This document shows, one piece after another, positions 6,236 to 13,623 of a stretch of DNA of 14,567 nucleotides (position 1 is the stretch's first letter; each line of letters begins with the position of its first letter). The position numbers and the translations under genes were made by a program. Source of the DNA: Candidatus Micrarchaeia archaeon (GTDB taxonomy: Archaea; Micrarchaeota; Micrarchaeia; Anstonellales; JAHKLY01); the NCBI GenBank assembly GCA_041653315.1, contig JBAZFO010000029.1:1-14567 (forward strand), written 5' to 3'. The notes beneath the pieces are model-generated. The model made no database searches. It was not told where the DNA came from and saw nothing but the letters and a program-made list of their open reading frames with translations.

Positions 6236-9079
6236 TTACATCAATTTTATAGCAGGTTTCATTGGTAATGAAGACTGCGCTTTGGAATCCTCTGATTCTT
6301 TTTCTAAATAAATTTCTATTTCACAATTAAAGCGCTCTTTTAGGAAATCCTGCGCTTCTGTAAGTATATCAAATTCTGGTAATGGAACTATATTTTTATA
6401 AGTTATTATTTTTTTCTGATTTCTTTTTAAAAATCCAGCAATATCTTTTTTATGCTCTTTTAATTTATCTATTTCATCTGCTTTTTTCATTAAAGCGCTT
6501 ATATCTATTTTATCCATCTCTAATGCAGTTTTTATCAATTCCCATTTCCAATTATCTGAAATAAATATTTTTATCATTGTTGGCTTGTCTATTTCAGTTA
6601 ATTTTTGTATTTCTTGTATATCTTCTATCACTTGTTTTAAATAATCTTCATCATCTATAGAATTAATTTTAATTTCTTTAATTTTAGGTAAAGTAGATTC
6701 ACAAACTAATGAGTTTTCTTTTAAAACTTCATGCCAAATTTCTTCAGCAAAATGCGGGGTAAATGGAGATATTAATTTAACAATGGTTCTTACAGTTTCT
6801 TGTAATAAAGCTTTATTTCTTCCTTTTCTTTTTATATACCAGTCAATATCTGTAAAAATATTATAAAAAGCAATATCTGTTGCTTTTTTTAATTCAAAAG
6901 TATCAATATACAAAGAATATTGATTAATATAATAATTAATTCTATTTTGAAGCCAATTATCAATTCTTTTAGGTTTTATTTCTAATGGAGTATTATTCAA
7001 ATCTTCAAACCAAAAATATATTTTTTCTAATCTTTGTTTATATTTTTCAATTTCAATTTCATCAAATTCAACATCAATATATGGGGCTGAAACATTAGCA
7101 TAAAATAATCTCATTGGGTCTGCCCCGTATTTTTCTAAAACTTTTGGAACTGGTAAAACCCCGCCTTTAGATTTTGATAACTTATCTCCACCTTTTCCTG
7201 TTATCCAATAATTAACATAAATGCCTTTTGGCCATTTTTCTTTAGGTAATATAGCAATATGATTTTTTATAAAAGGAGGAAAATGAACTGTTTTATGTTC
7301 TTTACCTCCTAAATTAATATCTAATGGATACCAATATTCAATATTTCTTTTTATTTCAGATATTAATTCTCTTGGCATTCCTCCCATAGATGCTGTATTA
7401 ATACTTCCTTTATTTAAGAAAACATAATCAAAAAATTCTAATGAAAGCCAATCTGGATTTTTTATTTCTTTTTGATATTTTGAAACTAAGTAAAATATTG
7501 GATATAAAGTAGAATCTGAAATTGCTTCAATAGTATATTTATTATCAAATGGGAAAGTAGTTCCCATCCATCTTCCTAATCTTGCACATGGTCTTTCTTT
7601 AAACCATTCTAAAGTATTAATTATATTATTTGAATATTCCTGCGGTTGAATATTCATTGATTTAGAATGTTCAACTGCTTGTTCATTTAACCAATCTTTT
7701 CCATAATCAATGAACCATTGATTATCTACTTTTTTAATAACAACTCTCCCCCCGCATCTGCATATAACTTCTTCAGATAAATCATAAAAAATATCTGCAT
7801 CTCCAATAGAAATCATTTCTTCTTTTATTTTATCTTTTGCTTCTTCTACTTTCATTCCTTTGTATTTTCCAGATATTTCTTTCATTGTTCCTGAATAAAA
7901 TCCTGTTTTATATACTTCTTTTTTAGCTTCTTCTAATTTTGGGTCTTCTTGATTTTTAATTCCTAATTTTTCACATATTTCAACTGCTGGAGATTCTTTA
8001 AATCCAGGAGTATTAATTATAGGTATTACTTTAATTTCTTTTATTTTTTCCCAATTTAAATTATATGATTCACATAATTCTTTATTATTTTGTAAATCAT
8101 ATAATCCCATCCAATCATGCGGAGCATCTGAAGGTACTGATGTTACAATACCAGTTCCTACTGATGGATCACAGAATTTAGAAGGTAAAATAATAATTTC
8201 TTTATGAATCATTGGTGCTTCAATATATTTTCCAATCATTTCACTTCCTTTTATCATTCCAAGTTCTCTTGTGTCTTCTTTTTGATATTTAATTTTTTCA
8301 GCACATTGTTTTGAACATATCCAAGGTTCATTTTCAACTTGTATTATTGAATACTCTTGATTTGGGTCTATCCATAGATTTGTTTGCCCAAAAACAGTTT
8401 CAGGTCTTAAAGTAGCAGCTATAATAAACATTTCTTTATCTTGGTTTTTAAATTTAAATTTTAATAATACATATTCATTTTTCTCAGCCTTTCCTCCTTT
8501 TGAAATATCTGCTTCTGAAGGATCAACTGCTACTGGTCCGCAATTTACACAGAAAGTTGCATAATAAGGTTTTTGTATTAATAATTCTTTTTCATTTAAT
8601 TTATGAAACTGCCATGTAATAAATTTTTTATAAATTGGATCTATTGTTTTAACAAAACTTCTTGTATCTAAAATTAATCCAAATTTTTTAAATGTGTTTA
8701 AGTAATTATTTCCAAAAAATTCTGCATAACCTTCGGGATTTTTCATTAATTCTAAATTTTTATCTGAAACCCCTGCTTCTTTTAAATAATTAATATATTC
8801 GTTATCTCCTTCTGTTATTTTTTGGGCTTTTGCAATTGCTCCATTTCCAGTTACATGCAATCCAATTGGGAAAGATACGTTTTTGCCTTGTAATTTTTTA
8901 AATCTTATAATTGCATCTGCATATGAGTATCCTCTCATATGTCCTGTATGTAAAAATCCAGTTGGATATGGATAAGCGAAAATAAGCATAAATTTTTCTT
9001 TTTCATTAGGTTCAGTAAAAGCAATTTTGTTTTTTTCCCAAATTTTTTGCCATTTCTCCTCTATACTCTGAAAGTCCAT
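6236..9079 (-). CDS. leuS: Leucyl-tRNA synthetase, archaeal type
   Basis: This 947-residue class I aminoacyl-tRNA synthetase charges tRNA-Leu with leucine. The HIGH-type motif is HTGH at 44-47 (YPTGFLHTGHMRGYSYAD) and the KMSKS-type motif is KLSKS at 633-637. Between them lies the CP1 editing domain with TLRPETVFGQTNLWI and VPSDAPHDW. A helical anticodon-binding region and a C-terminal extension ending PMKPAIKLM follow, as in archaeal/eukaryotic LeuRS and unlike the bacterial form. The length fits archaeal enzymes. I choose ATG 9079 over the GTG at 9085 because the TATA box at 9102-9109 is centred 26.5 nt away, the leaderless spacing. This is the only clear core housekeeping gene in the window. 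Confidence 0.97.
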   Translation of the reverse strand: MDFQSIEEKWQKIWEKNKIAFTEPNEKEKFMLIFAYPYPTGFLHTGHMRGYSYADAIIRFKKLQGKNVSFPIGLHVTGNGAIAKAQKITEGDNEYINYLKEAGVSDKNLELMKNPEGYAEFFGNNYLNTFKKFGLILDTRSFVKTIDPIYKKFITWQFHKLNEKELLIQKPYYATFCVNCGPVAVDPSEADISKGGKAEKNEYVLLKFKFKNQDKEMFIIAATLRPETVFGQTNLWIDPNQEYSIIQVENEPWICSKQCAEKIKYQKEDTRELGMIKGSEMIGKYIEAPMIHKEIIILPSKFCDPSVGTGIVTSVPSDAPHDWMGLYDLQNNKELCESYNLNWEKIKEIKVIPIINTPGFKESPAVEICEKLGIKNQEDPKLEEAKKEVYKTGFYSGTMKEISGKYKGMKVEEAKDKIKEEMISIGDADIFYDLSEEVICRCGGRVVIKKVDNQWFIDYGKDWLNEQAVEHSKSMNIQPQEYSNNIINTLEWFKERPCARLGRWMGTTFPFDNKYTIEAISDSTLYPIFYLVSKYQKEIKNPDWLSLEFFDYVFLNKGSINTASMGGMPRELISEIKRNIEYWYPLDINLGGKEHKTVHFPPFIKNHIAILPKEKWPKGIYVNYWITGKGGDKLSKSKGGVLPVPKVLEKYGADPMRLFYANVSAPYIDVEFDEIEIEKYKQRLEKIYFWFEDLNNTPLEIKPKRIDNWLQNRINYYINQYSLYIDTFELKKATDIAFYNIFTDIDWYIKRKGRNKALLQETVRTIVKLISPFTPHFAEEIWHEVLKENSLVCESTLPKIKEIKINSIDDEDYLKQVIEDIQEIQKLTEIDKPTMIKIFISDNWKWELIKTALEMDKIDISALMKKADEIDKLKEHKKDIAGFLKRNQKKIITYKNIVPLPEFDILTEAQDFLKERFNCEIEIYLEKESEDSKAQSSLPMKPAIKLM
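6238..6269. repeat. leuS 3'-end segment duplicated at 4454-4485
   Basis: This is the native copy within leuS. It encodes the end of the protein (PMKPAIKLM) plus the first base of the stop codon. Similarity ends sharply on both sides: base 6270 differs from 4486, and 6237 from 4453. Recombination between the two copies would remove the tryptophanase gene and leave leuS intact. Confidence 0.85.
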
Positions 9080-9101
9080 AGACACATTTTACACAGAAAC
9101 A

Positions 9102-9109
9102 TTTTAAAA
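9102..9109. promoter_or_regulatory. Palindromic TATA box shared by leuS and the surface-protein gene
   Basis: TTTTAAAA is its own reverse complement. Its centre, 9105.5, is exactly 26.5 nt from the A of the leuS ATG (9079) and 26.5 nt from the A of the divergent ATG (9132). One TBP-binding site at the leaderless distance in both directions suggests a bidirectional promoter. No second TATA candidate of this type is present in the 52-bp gap. Confidence 0.7.
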
Positions 9110-9131
9110 ACTCATCTTCTTAATATGCGCT

Positions 9132-11309
9132 ATGAAAAAATACATTTTTCTTATGTTTTTATTGGTATTAGGAATAATTTTTGCTATTGAATATTGTGGA
9201 ATTGACCATATATATTTATCTGATCCAACTCCTATTGAAATAGAAGCTGGAGAATGTACAGACCCGGGTGTTTCAAATTTAATAATAAATGATCTAAATG
9301 AAGGAAATGTTTGCCCTAATGATAAGTTACAATGCTGTGCAAGAGGATATTCTAATACTTCTGAATATCTTAATATAACTTTTGTTTGGTATAATAATAC
9401 CACAGGCGCAATGGATTTATTAGATTTAAATCATACTTTTATTAATGAACCAACTGATAATGAAACAAGAGATGGTTGGAATTATACTGATGAATTATGT
9501 TCTCCAAATTTAATAACCTCTTCAAGTGTAAGAAATAATTTCGTTTGCGCAGTTCAATCTTCTTATGAAGATGAATTTGGTTTGCAAGAATCTCCAATAT
9601 TAATGGAAGATATAACAGTTGAAGATTGTAGTCATAGTAGAAAGTATTTAGATATAATATGGGTTTCTGTGTCTTGTAATACAACTGATCCATATAATTT
9701 AAAAGCAGAATGGGAACTTCTTGTTAAAGATAATAATAGAAATAATGAAGCTGGTGTTGAAATTGAAGTCGATGGTGAAGATGTTTCTGGTGAAACAAAT
9801 GAGGAAGGAAAAATATATTTTTCAACTTCTTTATATCCCAATACTTATGATTTTGAAGCAACAAAAAGTGAATTTGATTCAGATTATGAGTCATATACAA
9901 TCACAGAATCTAATATAACTGAATTTTGTGATTCGTGTGATCTTAAAGATTTAGATTATAATATTTATTATCCTTGTGCAGAAATAAATTGTTCTACTAA
10001 AACAACTGAATCAAATTGTAATTCTGAAACTATGTGTGAATGGATTGATGAAGAGTGTATAAATATTTGTGAAGGTTGTTCAACAGGAGTATATCTAGAT
10101 GATGTTACAGTAAAAGTAAGAGTTTTTGAAAAAGATACTATTATTCCAGCTCAAGGCATAAGTTTTTCAATTTCACATCCAGATTTTGGGGAAACGGACA
10201 GAGAAGAGGTAGTAACATATACTTGTAATACAGATATTAATGGAGAATGTAATGTAACAATTCCTCATATACCAAATAAAAATGCAACTTCAATGCCAAC
10301 TTTACCTGATGATGATTTTATAATTTCTAGCGAACCTTTTACATTTAATTTTCATGATACAACTTCGTGTAATTATAAAGATAGCTCTGGTTTGTTTTAT
10401 AATGGTTGTCTTCCTGCAGTGGGTATTTGTGCAAATACAAATGAAACATGTGATCCAACTAAAGATTGTCACATGGGTTTAGATGTTTATGATCCTGATT
10501 GCTGTTGTTCAGATTGGTGTCATCCTGATGATCTAATTTGTGTTGAATGTTTTGAACAAAATATTTCATGTACTAATACTTCACAGTGCTGCGCAGGTTT
10601 AGATTGTTATGGAGGAAAATGCGATTGCGCAGTGCCAGGAGTAGATTTATGCAGATCTGATTTAAGATGCTGTGGAGATTATACTTGTAATACAACTGAT
10701 GGTTTATGTATCCCCTGTATTCCAGAAAGAGAAACTGGATGTATTGATACCTCAGATTGTTGTGAAGATTTAGATTGTATTGATGGAGTTTGTGTAAGGG
10801 GATGTATTCCTACTTTACCTTGTAATTCTAGTTCAGATTGCTGTGGAGGAACTTGTGATGATGGAAGATGTTATGGTTGTGTAGGACCAGGATGTGAAGA
10901 GGAAGATGAAGATGACAATGGTTTAATTCCAAATAATCAAAATGAAACAAATGAAACTTCTATTTTTTGGTTATGGGAAGATAATCCTTTATTTGGTGAA
11001 GATTCAGAGGGATTTTTTAATTTTAATTTTTCATTAAGACATGGATGTACGGGATTATTTATAGTAATAGATAATTGGATTTTCTGTGATCTACTTTGGT
11101 TAGTATTAATAATTTTATCATTAATTGCTGCATATAGATACAAAGAATATGCACTTAAAAAGAAAACGTCAATTATTACTTTTATACTTCCTATGGCAAT
11201 AGGATTTTTAACTTATGTATGGATAGGTATTATAATTGCAATATTAGAAATAATATTATCAATAATTAGTCCACCAAAAAAAGAAAAACAAAAAGGTGAT
11301 AAAAAATGA
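9132..11309 (+). CDS. Membrane-anchored cysteine-knot-rich surface protein
   Basis: The 725-residue protein has a signal peptide (MKKYIFLMFLLVLGIIFA), then a long extracytoplasmic region rich in Asn-X-Ser/Thr sequons and Cys. At about 193-255 lies an Ig-like/carboxypeptidase-regulatory-like beta module (NNEAGVEIEVDGEDVSGETN). At about 290-320 is a small Cys/Trp segment (SNCNSETMCEWIDEECINIC). From Cys470 to about 583 there are four tandem units of the pattern C-C-CC-x(2-4)-C-x(3-5)-C, for example TSQCCAGLDCYGGKC and TSDCCEDLDCIDGVC, resembling inhibitor cystine knots. An acidic linker, a hydrophobic helix near 650-670, and one or two further helices at about 680-712 precede a short Lys-rich tail, so the C-terminus is membrane-embedded. 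The function is unknown; adhesion or host contact is a guess. Its stop overlaps the ATPase start (ATGA, 11306-11309). Confidence 0.8.
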   Translation: MKKYIFLMFLLVLGIIFAIEYCGIDHIYLSDPTPIEIEAGECTDPGVSNLIINDLNEGNVCPNDKLQCCARGYSNTSEYLNITFVWYNNTTGAMDLLDLNHTFINEPTDNETRDGWNYTDELCSPNLITSSSVRNNFVCAVQSSYEDEFGLQESPILMEDITVEDCSHSRKYLDIIWVSVSCNTTDPYNLKAEWELLVKDNNRNNEAGVEIEVDGEDVSGETNEEGKIYFSTSLYPNTYDFEATKSEFDSDYESYTITESNITEFCDSCDLKDLDYNIYYPCAEINCSTKTTESNCNSETMCEWIDEECINICEGCSTGVYLDDVTVKVRVFEKDTIIPAQGISFSISHPDFGETDREEVVTYTCNTDINGECNVTIPHIPNKNATSMPTLPDDDFIISSEPFTFNFHDTTSCNYKDSSGLFYNGCLPAVGICANTNETCDPTKDCHMGLDVYDPDCCCSDWCHPDDLICVECFEQNISCTNTSQCCAGLDCYGGKCDCAVPGVDLCRSDLRCCGDYTCNTTDGLCIPCIPERETGCIDTSDCCEDLDCIDGVCVRGCIPTLPCNSSSDCCGGTCDDGRCYGCVGPGCEEEDEDDNGLIPNNQNETNETSIFWLWEDNPLFGEDSEGFFNFNFSLRHGCTGLFIVIDNWIFCDLLWLVLIILSLIAAYRYKEYALKKKTSIITFILPMAIGFLTYVWIGIIIAILEIILSIISPPKKEKQKGDKK

Positions 11310-12028
11310 AATTTATATCAAGTGGTATTAAAAATTTTGATAAATGTTTGGGCGGAGGTTATGTAAATAATTCTGCAACTTTAATTACTGGTGGGCCTGG
11401 AACAGGCAAATCTATTTTAGGATTACAATTTTTATATGATGGATTAAAAAATAAAGAAAAAGTTCTTTTAATTTCCTTTGAAGAAAACAAAGATGTAATA
11501 ATGGAGCAGTCTAATAATTTTGGGTGGGAATTTGAAAAATATATAAAAAATGATCAATTAAAAATTATTAATTTTGATATGCCTTCTACTCATGTTGTGC
11601 ACGTAATAGAATCAATAAGTAAAGAGGTAAAAACACACAATCCAAAAAGAATTGTTTTAGATTCATTATCTGTTTTAAGCTTGTTTGCAGAAGTAGCAGC
11701 CGGATTAGAATTAGCACATTTGTTAAATGTTAATTTAGATCAATTAAAATTATCTCAAGAAGTATTAACTATTGGTGCAGTTATGGGATTGCTTTCAAAA
11801 ATTAAAAAATATGATAATACTTCTTTAATAATAGCTGAGATTCCCCAAGGTAAAAATAATTTATCAAGAGATTCATTTACAGAATTTATATGTGATGGAG
11901 TAATAAAATTAGTAAAAGATGAAAATACAGGTAAAAGGCATTTAAATATAATAAAAAACAGAACTGCAGACCATACTTTAACTCCAGTTAGTTTTTCAAT
12001 AGACAAAAAAGGTATTGAGCTTAAATAG
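11306..12028 (+). CDS. Single-domain KaiC/RadA-like ATPase
   Basis: The 240-residue protein starts with the KaiC-like entry GIKNFDKCLGGGYVNNS. Walker A is GGPGTGKS at 29-36, the KaiC-type Glu pair is in ISFEENKD at 59-60, and Walker B is RIVLDSLS with Asp119. A C-terminal strand pair carries GKRHLNIIKNRTADH. The length fits one RecA-fold domain, as in archaeal KaiC-like proteins (GvpD/FlaH relatives), not the double-domain circadian KaiC. Such proteins are cytoplasmic ATPases often linked to signalling or to assembly of surface machinery. GGTGAT at 11295-11300 lies inside the end of the surface-protein gene and the ORFs overlap by four bases, so the two are translationally coupled. A role with that surface protein is inferred. 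Confidence 0.85.
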   Translation: MKFISSGIKNFDKCLGGGYVNNSATLITGGPGTGKSILGLQFLYDGLKNKEKVLLISFEENKDVIMEQSNNFGWEFEKYIKNDQLKIINFDMPSTHVVHVIESISKEVKTHNPKRIVLDSLSVLSLFAEVAAGLELAHLLNVNLDQLKLSQEVLTIGAVMGLLSKIKKYDNTSLIIAEIPQGKNNLSRDSFTEFICDGVIKLVKDENTGKRHLNIIKNRTADHTLTPVSFSIDKKGIELK

Positions 12029-12051
12029 AGTTTAAAAATATTGAAAAAGAA

Positions 12052-12057
12052 TATAAA
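12052..12057 (+). promoter_or_regulatory. TATA box of the channel gene
   Basis: TATAAA starts 27 nt before the ATG at 12079, close to the leaderless spacing of the window. A TTTAAAAATA at 12031-12040 could alternatively serve, with a leader of about 20 nt, but there is no Shine-Dalgarno sequence before the ATG. Confidence 0.5.
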
Positions 12058-12078
12058 CCTTTTTACTTTAAACTGAAT

Positions 12079-12480
12079 ATGGAGCGACCACCAACAAATA
12101 TTTTATTCATAGTGTGTTTAATTTTAATTATTATTACTATCGGCGCTAGTTTTATGCATTATATAGAGGGGTGGACTTGGATTGATTCATTTTATTGGGC
12201 TACCATAACAATTTCAACAATAGGTTATGGAGATTTAGTTCCTACTTTAGAAATATCAAAAATATTTGTAATTTTTTATATTTTAATAGGAGTTTCAACA
12301 GCAGTTTATGGAATGTTTTATTTAGCTTCATTTATGATTAAAAAGAATGAAAATTATTTTGAAACTTTTAAAAAACACCCTAAAAAATTACCAACTCATT
12401 TTATAGGACAAACAGCAAAAAAAATGGAGAAAATGAATACTCCCACACCTAAAGGTGTGGGTTTCTGTTTTGTGTTTTAA
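12079..12480 (+). CDS. Two-helix potassium channel, 3' end altered by IS
   Basis: The 133-residue protein is a minimal KcsA-like channel subunit. Membrane helix 1 is about residues 8-26, the pore helix follows (DSFYWATITISTIGYGD), the selectivity filter TIGYGD is at 47-52, and helix 2 is about 61-88. A short cytoplasmic Lys-rich tail follows. Four such subunits normally make a K+-selective pore. The last 13 codons (PTPKGVGFCFVF and the preceding T) are read through the terminal hairpin of the IS200-type element, so the natural C-terminus has been replaced. The stop overlaps the transposase stop tail-to-tail at 12477-12480. The pore domain is complete, so the product may still work. Any regulatory domain beyond residue 120 is lost or was never there. 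Confidence 0.88.
   Translation: MERPPTNILFIVCLILIIITIGASFMHYIEGWTWIDSFYWATITISTIGYGDLVPTLEISKIFVIFYILIGVSTAVYGMFYLASFMIKKNENYFETFKKHPKKLPTHFIGQTAKKMEKMNTPTPKGVGFCFVF
12442..12461. repeat. IS right-end hairpin
   Basis: CCCACACC / GGTGTGGG is a perfect 8-bp stem with loop TAAA. It lies about 15 bp past the tnpA stop, where the right-end hairpin of IS200 elements is expected. Confidence 0.7.
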
Positions 12481-12953
12481 TAAAAATTTAATAATCCTAA
12501 TTGATTTGGTTCATCTCTTAAATTTTCTATTGTTTCATTAAGTTTGTTTGTATCTTGATTATTAATATAATTGTTTATTGCAGAAGAAGTTACATTACTG
12601 ACACTTCTGTAAAAATAACCTCTTGACCAGAAGTGTCTTTTTAAATATCTTAATTGAAAACCAGTAAATTTTCTAAAAATTTTATAAGCAGATATTCCTT
12701 TCAAAAGCTGAAAAGCTTTTGAAACTGACATATTAACTGGTATTGTTGTGAATAAATGCACGTGATCATTTTCAATTGCTAAGGTATGAATAATCATTTT
12801 ATATTTATCAGCAATCTCATAAAAAACAGATTTTAAGAAGTCTTTTACATGCTGACTTCTTAAAGATTTATATCTATATTTTGGACAAAACTCAAAATGG
12901 TACTGATTTAATCCAATGCAATGGTTTTTATTTGTAAAGTTCCCACTATTCAT
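12477..12953 (-). CDS. tnpA: IS200-type Y1 (HUH) transposase TnpA
   Basis: The 158-residue protein is full length for this family. Near the start is HFEFCPKYRYKSL. The HUH metal-binding motif is HVH at 64-66 in IENDHVHLF, and the catalytic tyrosine is Tyr129 in NVTSSAINNYINNQ. The preceding FWSRGYFYRSV is also typical. The enzyme cuts and joins single-stranded DNA at hairpin ends through a 5'-phosphotyrosine link. All key residues are present, so it is probably active. I choose ATG 12953, with GGAG at 12962-12965; the frame extends to a TTG at 12986, which would fall inside a strong hairpin. There is no tnpB in the window. Confidence 0.93.
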   Translation of the reverse strand: MNSGNFTNKNHCIGLNQYHFEFCPKYRYKSLRSQHVKDFLKSVFYEIADKYKMIIHTLAIENDHVHLFTTIPVNMSVSKAFQLLKGISAYKIFRKFTGFQLRYLKRHFWSRGYFYRSVSNVTSSAINNYINNQDTNKLNETIENLRDEPNQLGLLNFY

Positions 12954-12965
12954 ATACTCAGCTCC

Positions 12966-13009
12966 AGCGACGATGTGTATGTACAAGCGCTTCGCGCTTG
13001 TGCGTCGCT
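12966..13009 (-). repeat. Strong GC-rich hairpin in the tnpA leader
   Basis: The inner stem is ACAAGCGC / GCGCTTGT (12983-12990 and 12994-13001) with a 3-nt loop, read as GAA on the tnpA strand, giving the very stable GCGAAGC mini-hairpin. The outer stem is AGCGACG / CGTCGCT (12966-12972 and 13003-13009), with a 10-nt bulge on one side. It ends one base before the GGAG ribosome binding site of tnpA. Leader structures that limit transposase translation are known in IS200, so a similar role is plausible. Confidence 0.65.
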
Positions 13010-13053
13010 AAGGAGTAAAAAGTATTAAAGATTAAAAATACTTTAGAAAAAGT

Positions 13054-13095
13054 GCAGGTTGTATCCAACTGATAAATCAGTTGGTTTTAACCTGC
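13054..13095. repeat. IS left-end double-stem hairpin
   Basis: The outer stem is GCAGGTT / AACCTGC (13054-13060 and 13089-13095). It is followed by a symmetric 4x4 internal loop and an inner perfect 8-bp stem, CCAACTGA / TCAGTTGG, with loop TAAA. The inner stem length and loop match the other end of the element. A further inverted repeat, AAAGTATT / AATACTTT (13019-13044), lies between this and the tnpA leader hairpin, near the likely tnpA promoter. Confidence 0.65.
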
Positions 13096-13562
13096 TAAAG
13101 ATAGTTAATAAAATTGAAAAATTAAAAAACAGATTTAAAAAAAGAATTAATAGTTCACATTATAATTTTGAAGTATTAGATATTATAAATACCCCGTTAC
13201 CATTAGATGATGAATCAATTTATGAAATTCACTGTCATATGCTTCAACCAAATTTATATATCCAGCAACCAGATGAACTTGAGATTAGATTCTTTCAAGA
13301 AATACATAGAGTTTTAAAAAATAATTGTAATTTTTATTTTTCATGCGATTCTTCTTTTTTCAGAAGAAACTCAGATGATGTTTCAAACGATGATTATGAT
13401 TTATTAATACTCGAATTAGAAGAATTATTCAAAAAAATTAAAGTTAAATTAAATCTAGGTGCAGATAGAGAAGAGAAATTCAATTGGGAAGTTAGAAGTG
13501 AATTAGAAGAATATACACATTACACTAATAATACTAGATTTTATATAGTCTGTACAAAATAA
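13059..13562 (+). pseudogene. SAM-methyltransferase-like gene lacking its 5' end
   Basis: The open frame of 167 codons begins with TTG inside the IS hairpin and has no ATG until residue 61. The readable part matches the second half of a class I methyltransferase domain: FEVLDIINTPLPLDDESIYE, then EIHCHML, then FFQEIHRVLKNNCNFYFSC, the usual 'lPf.D.siDeI...hvleH...EiyRVLKpgG..y' pattern. The glycine-rich SAM-binding motif that should precede it is missing. The C-terminal part ends in a beta strand (TRFYIVCTK) and is free of stops. Most likely the transposon, or a deletion at it, removed the 5' part. An alternative is a small divergent protein starting leaderless from TTG 13059 (TTAAAA at 13032-13037), which I think less likely. 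Confidence 0.6.
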
Positions 13563-13623
13563 TTTTATAATTTTTATAACATAAATACTAAATTTCTTAA
13601 ATACTATAAAAAAATAAAAAAAA

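Larger units (their letters stand above)
12442..13095 (-). mobile_element. IS200-type (IS200/IS605 family) insertion sequence, tnpA only
   Basis: The element has a single Y1 transposase gene on the minus strand flanked by two terminal-type hairpins. Each hairpin has an 8-bp stem and the same loop (TAAA on the plus strand, TTTA on the transposase strand), at 12442-12461 and 13065-13084. A span of roughly 650 bp suits IS200 members, which move as single-stranded DNA, recognise hairpin ends and leave no target duplication. Exact cleavage sites cannot be fixed from sequence alone, so the borders are approximate. The flanks are a channel gene with a replaced tail and a methyltransferase fragment. 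Confidence 0.8.

Noticed and set aside
9104..9403. Minus-strand frame over the start of the surface-protein gene
   Set aside because: It covers the shared TATA box and the signal peptide of the well-supported plus-strand gene and has no promoter or ribosome binding site.
12442..12461. Hairpin as a terminator for the channel gene
   Set aside because: The channel reading frame runs through it, and it matches the loop and stem length of the hairpin at the other end of the IS, so it is best read as a transposon end.
12954..12986. Upstream extension of tnpA to a TTG at 12986
   Set aside because: That start lies inside the strong leader hairpin; ATG 12953 has GGAG at a good distance and gives the usual family N-terminus.
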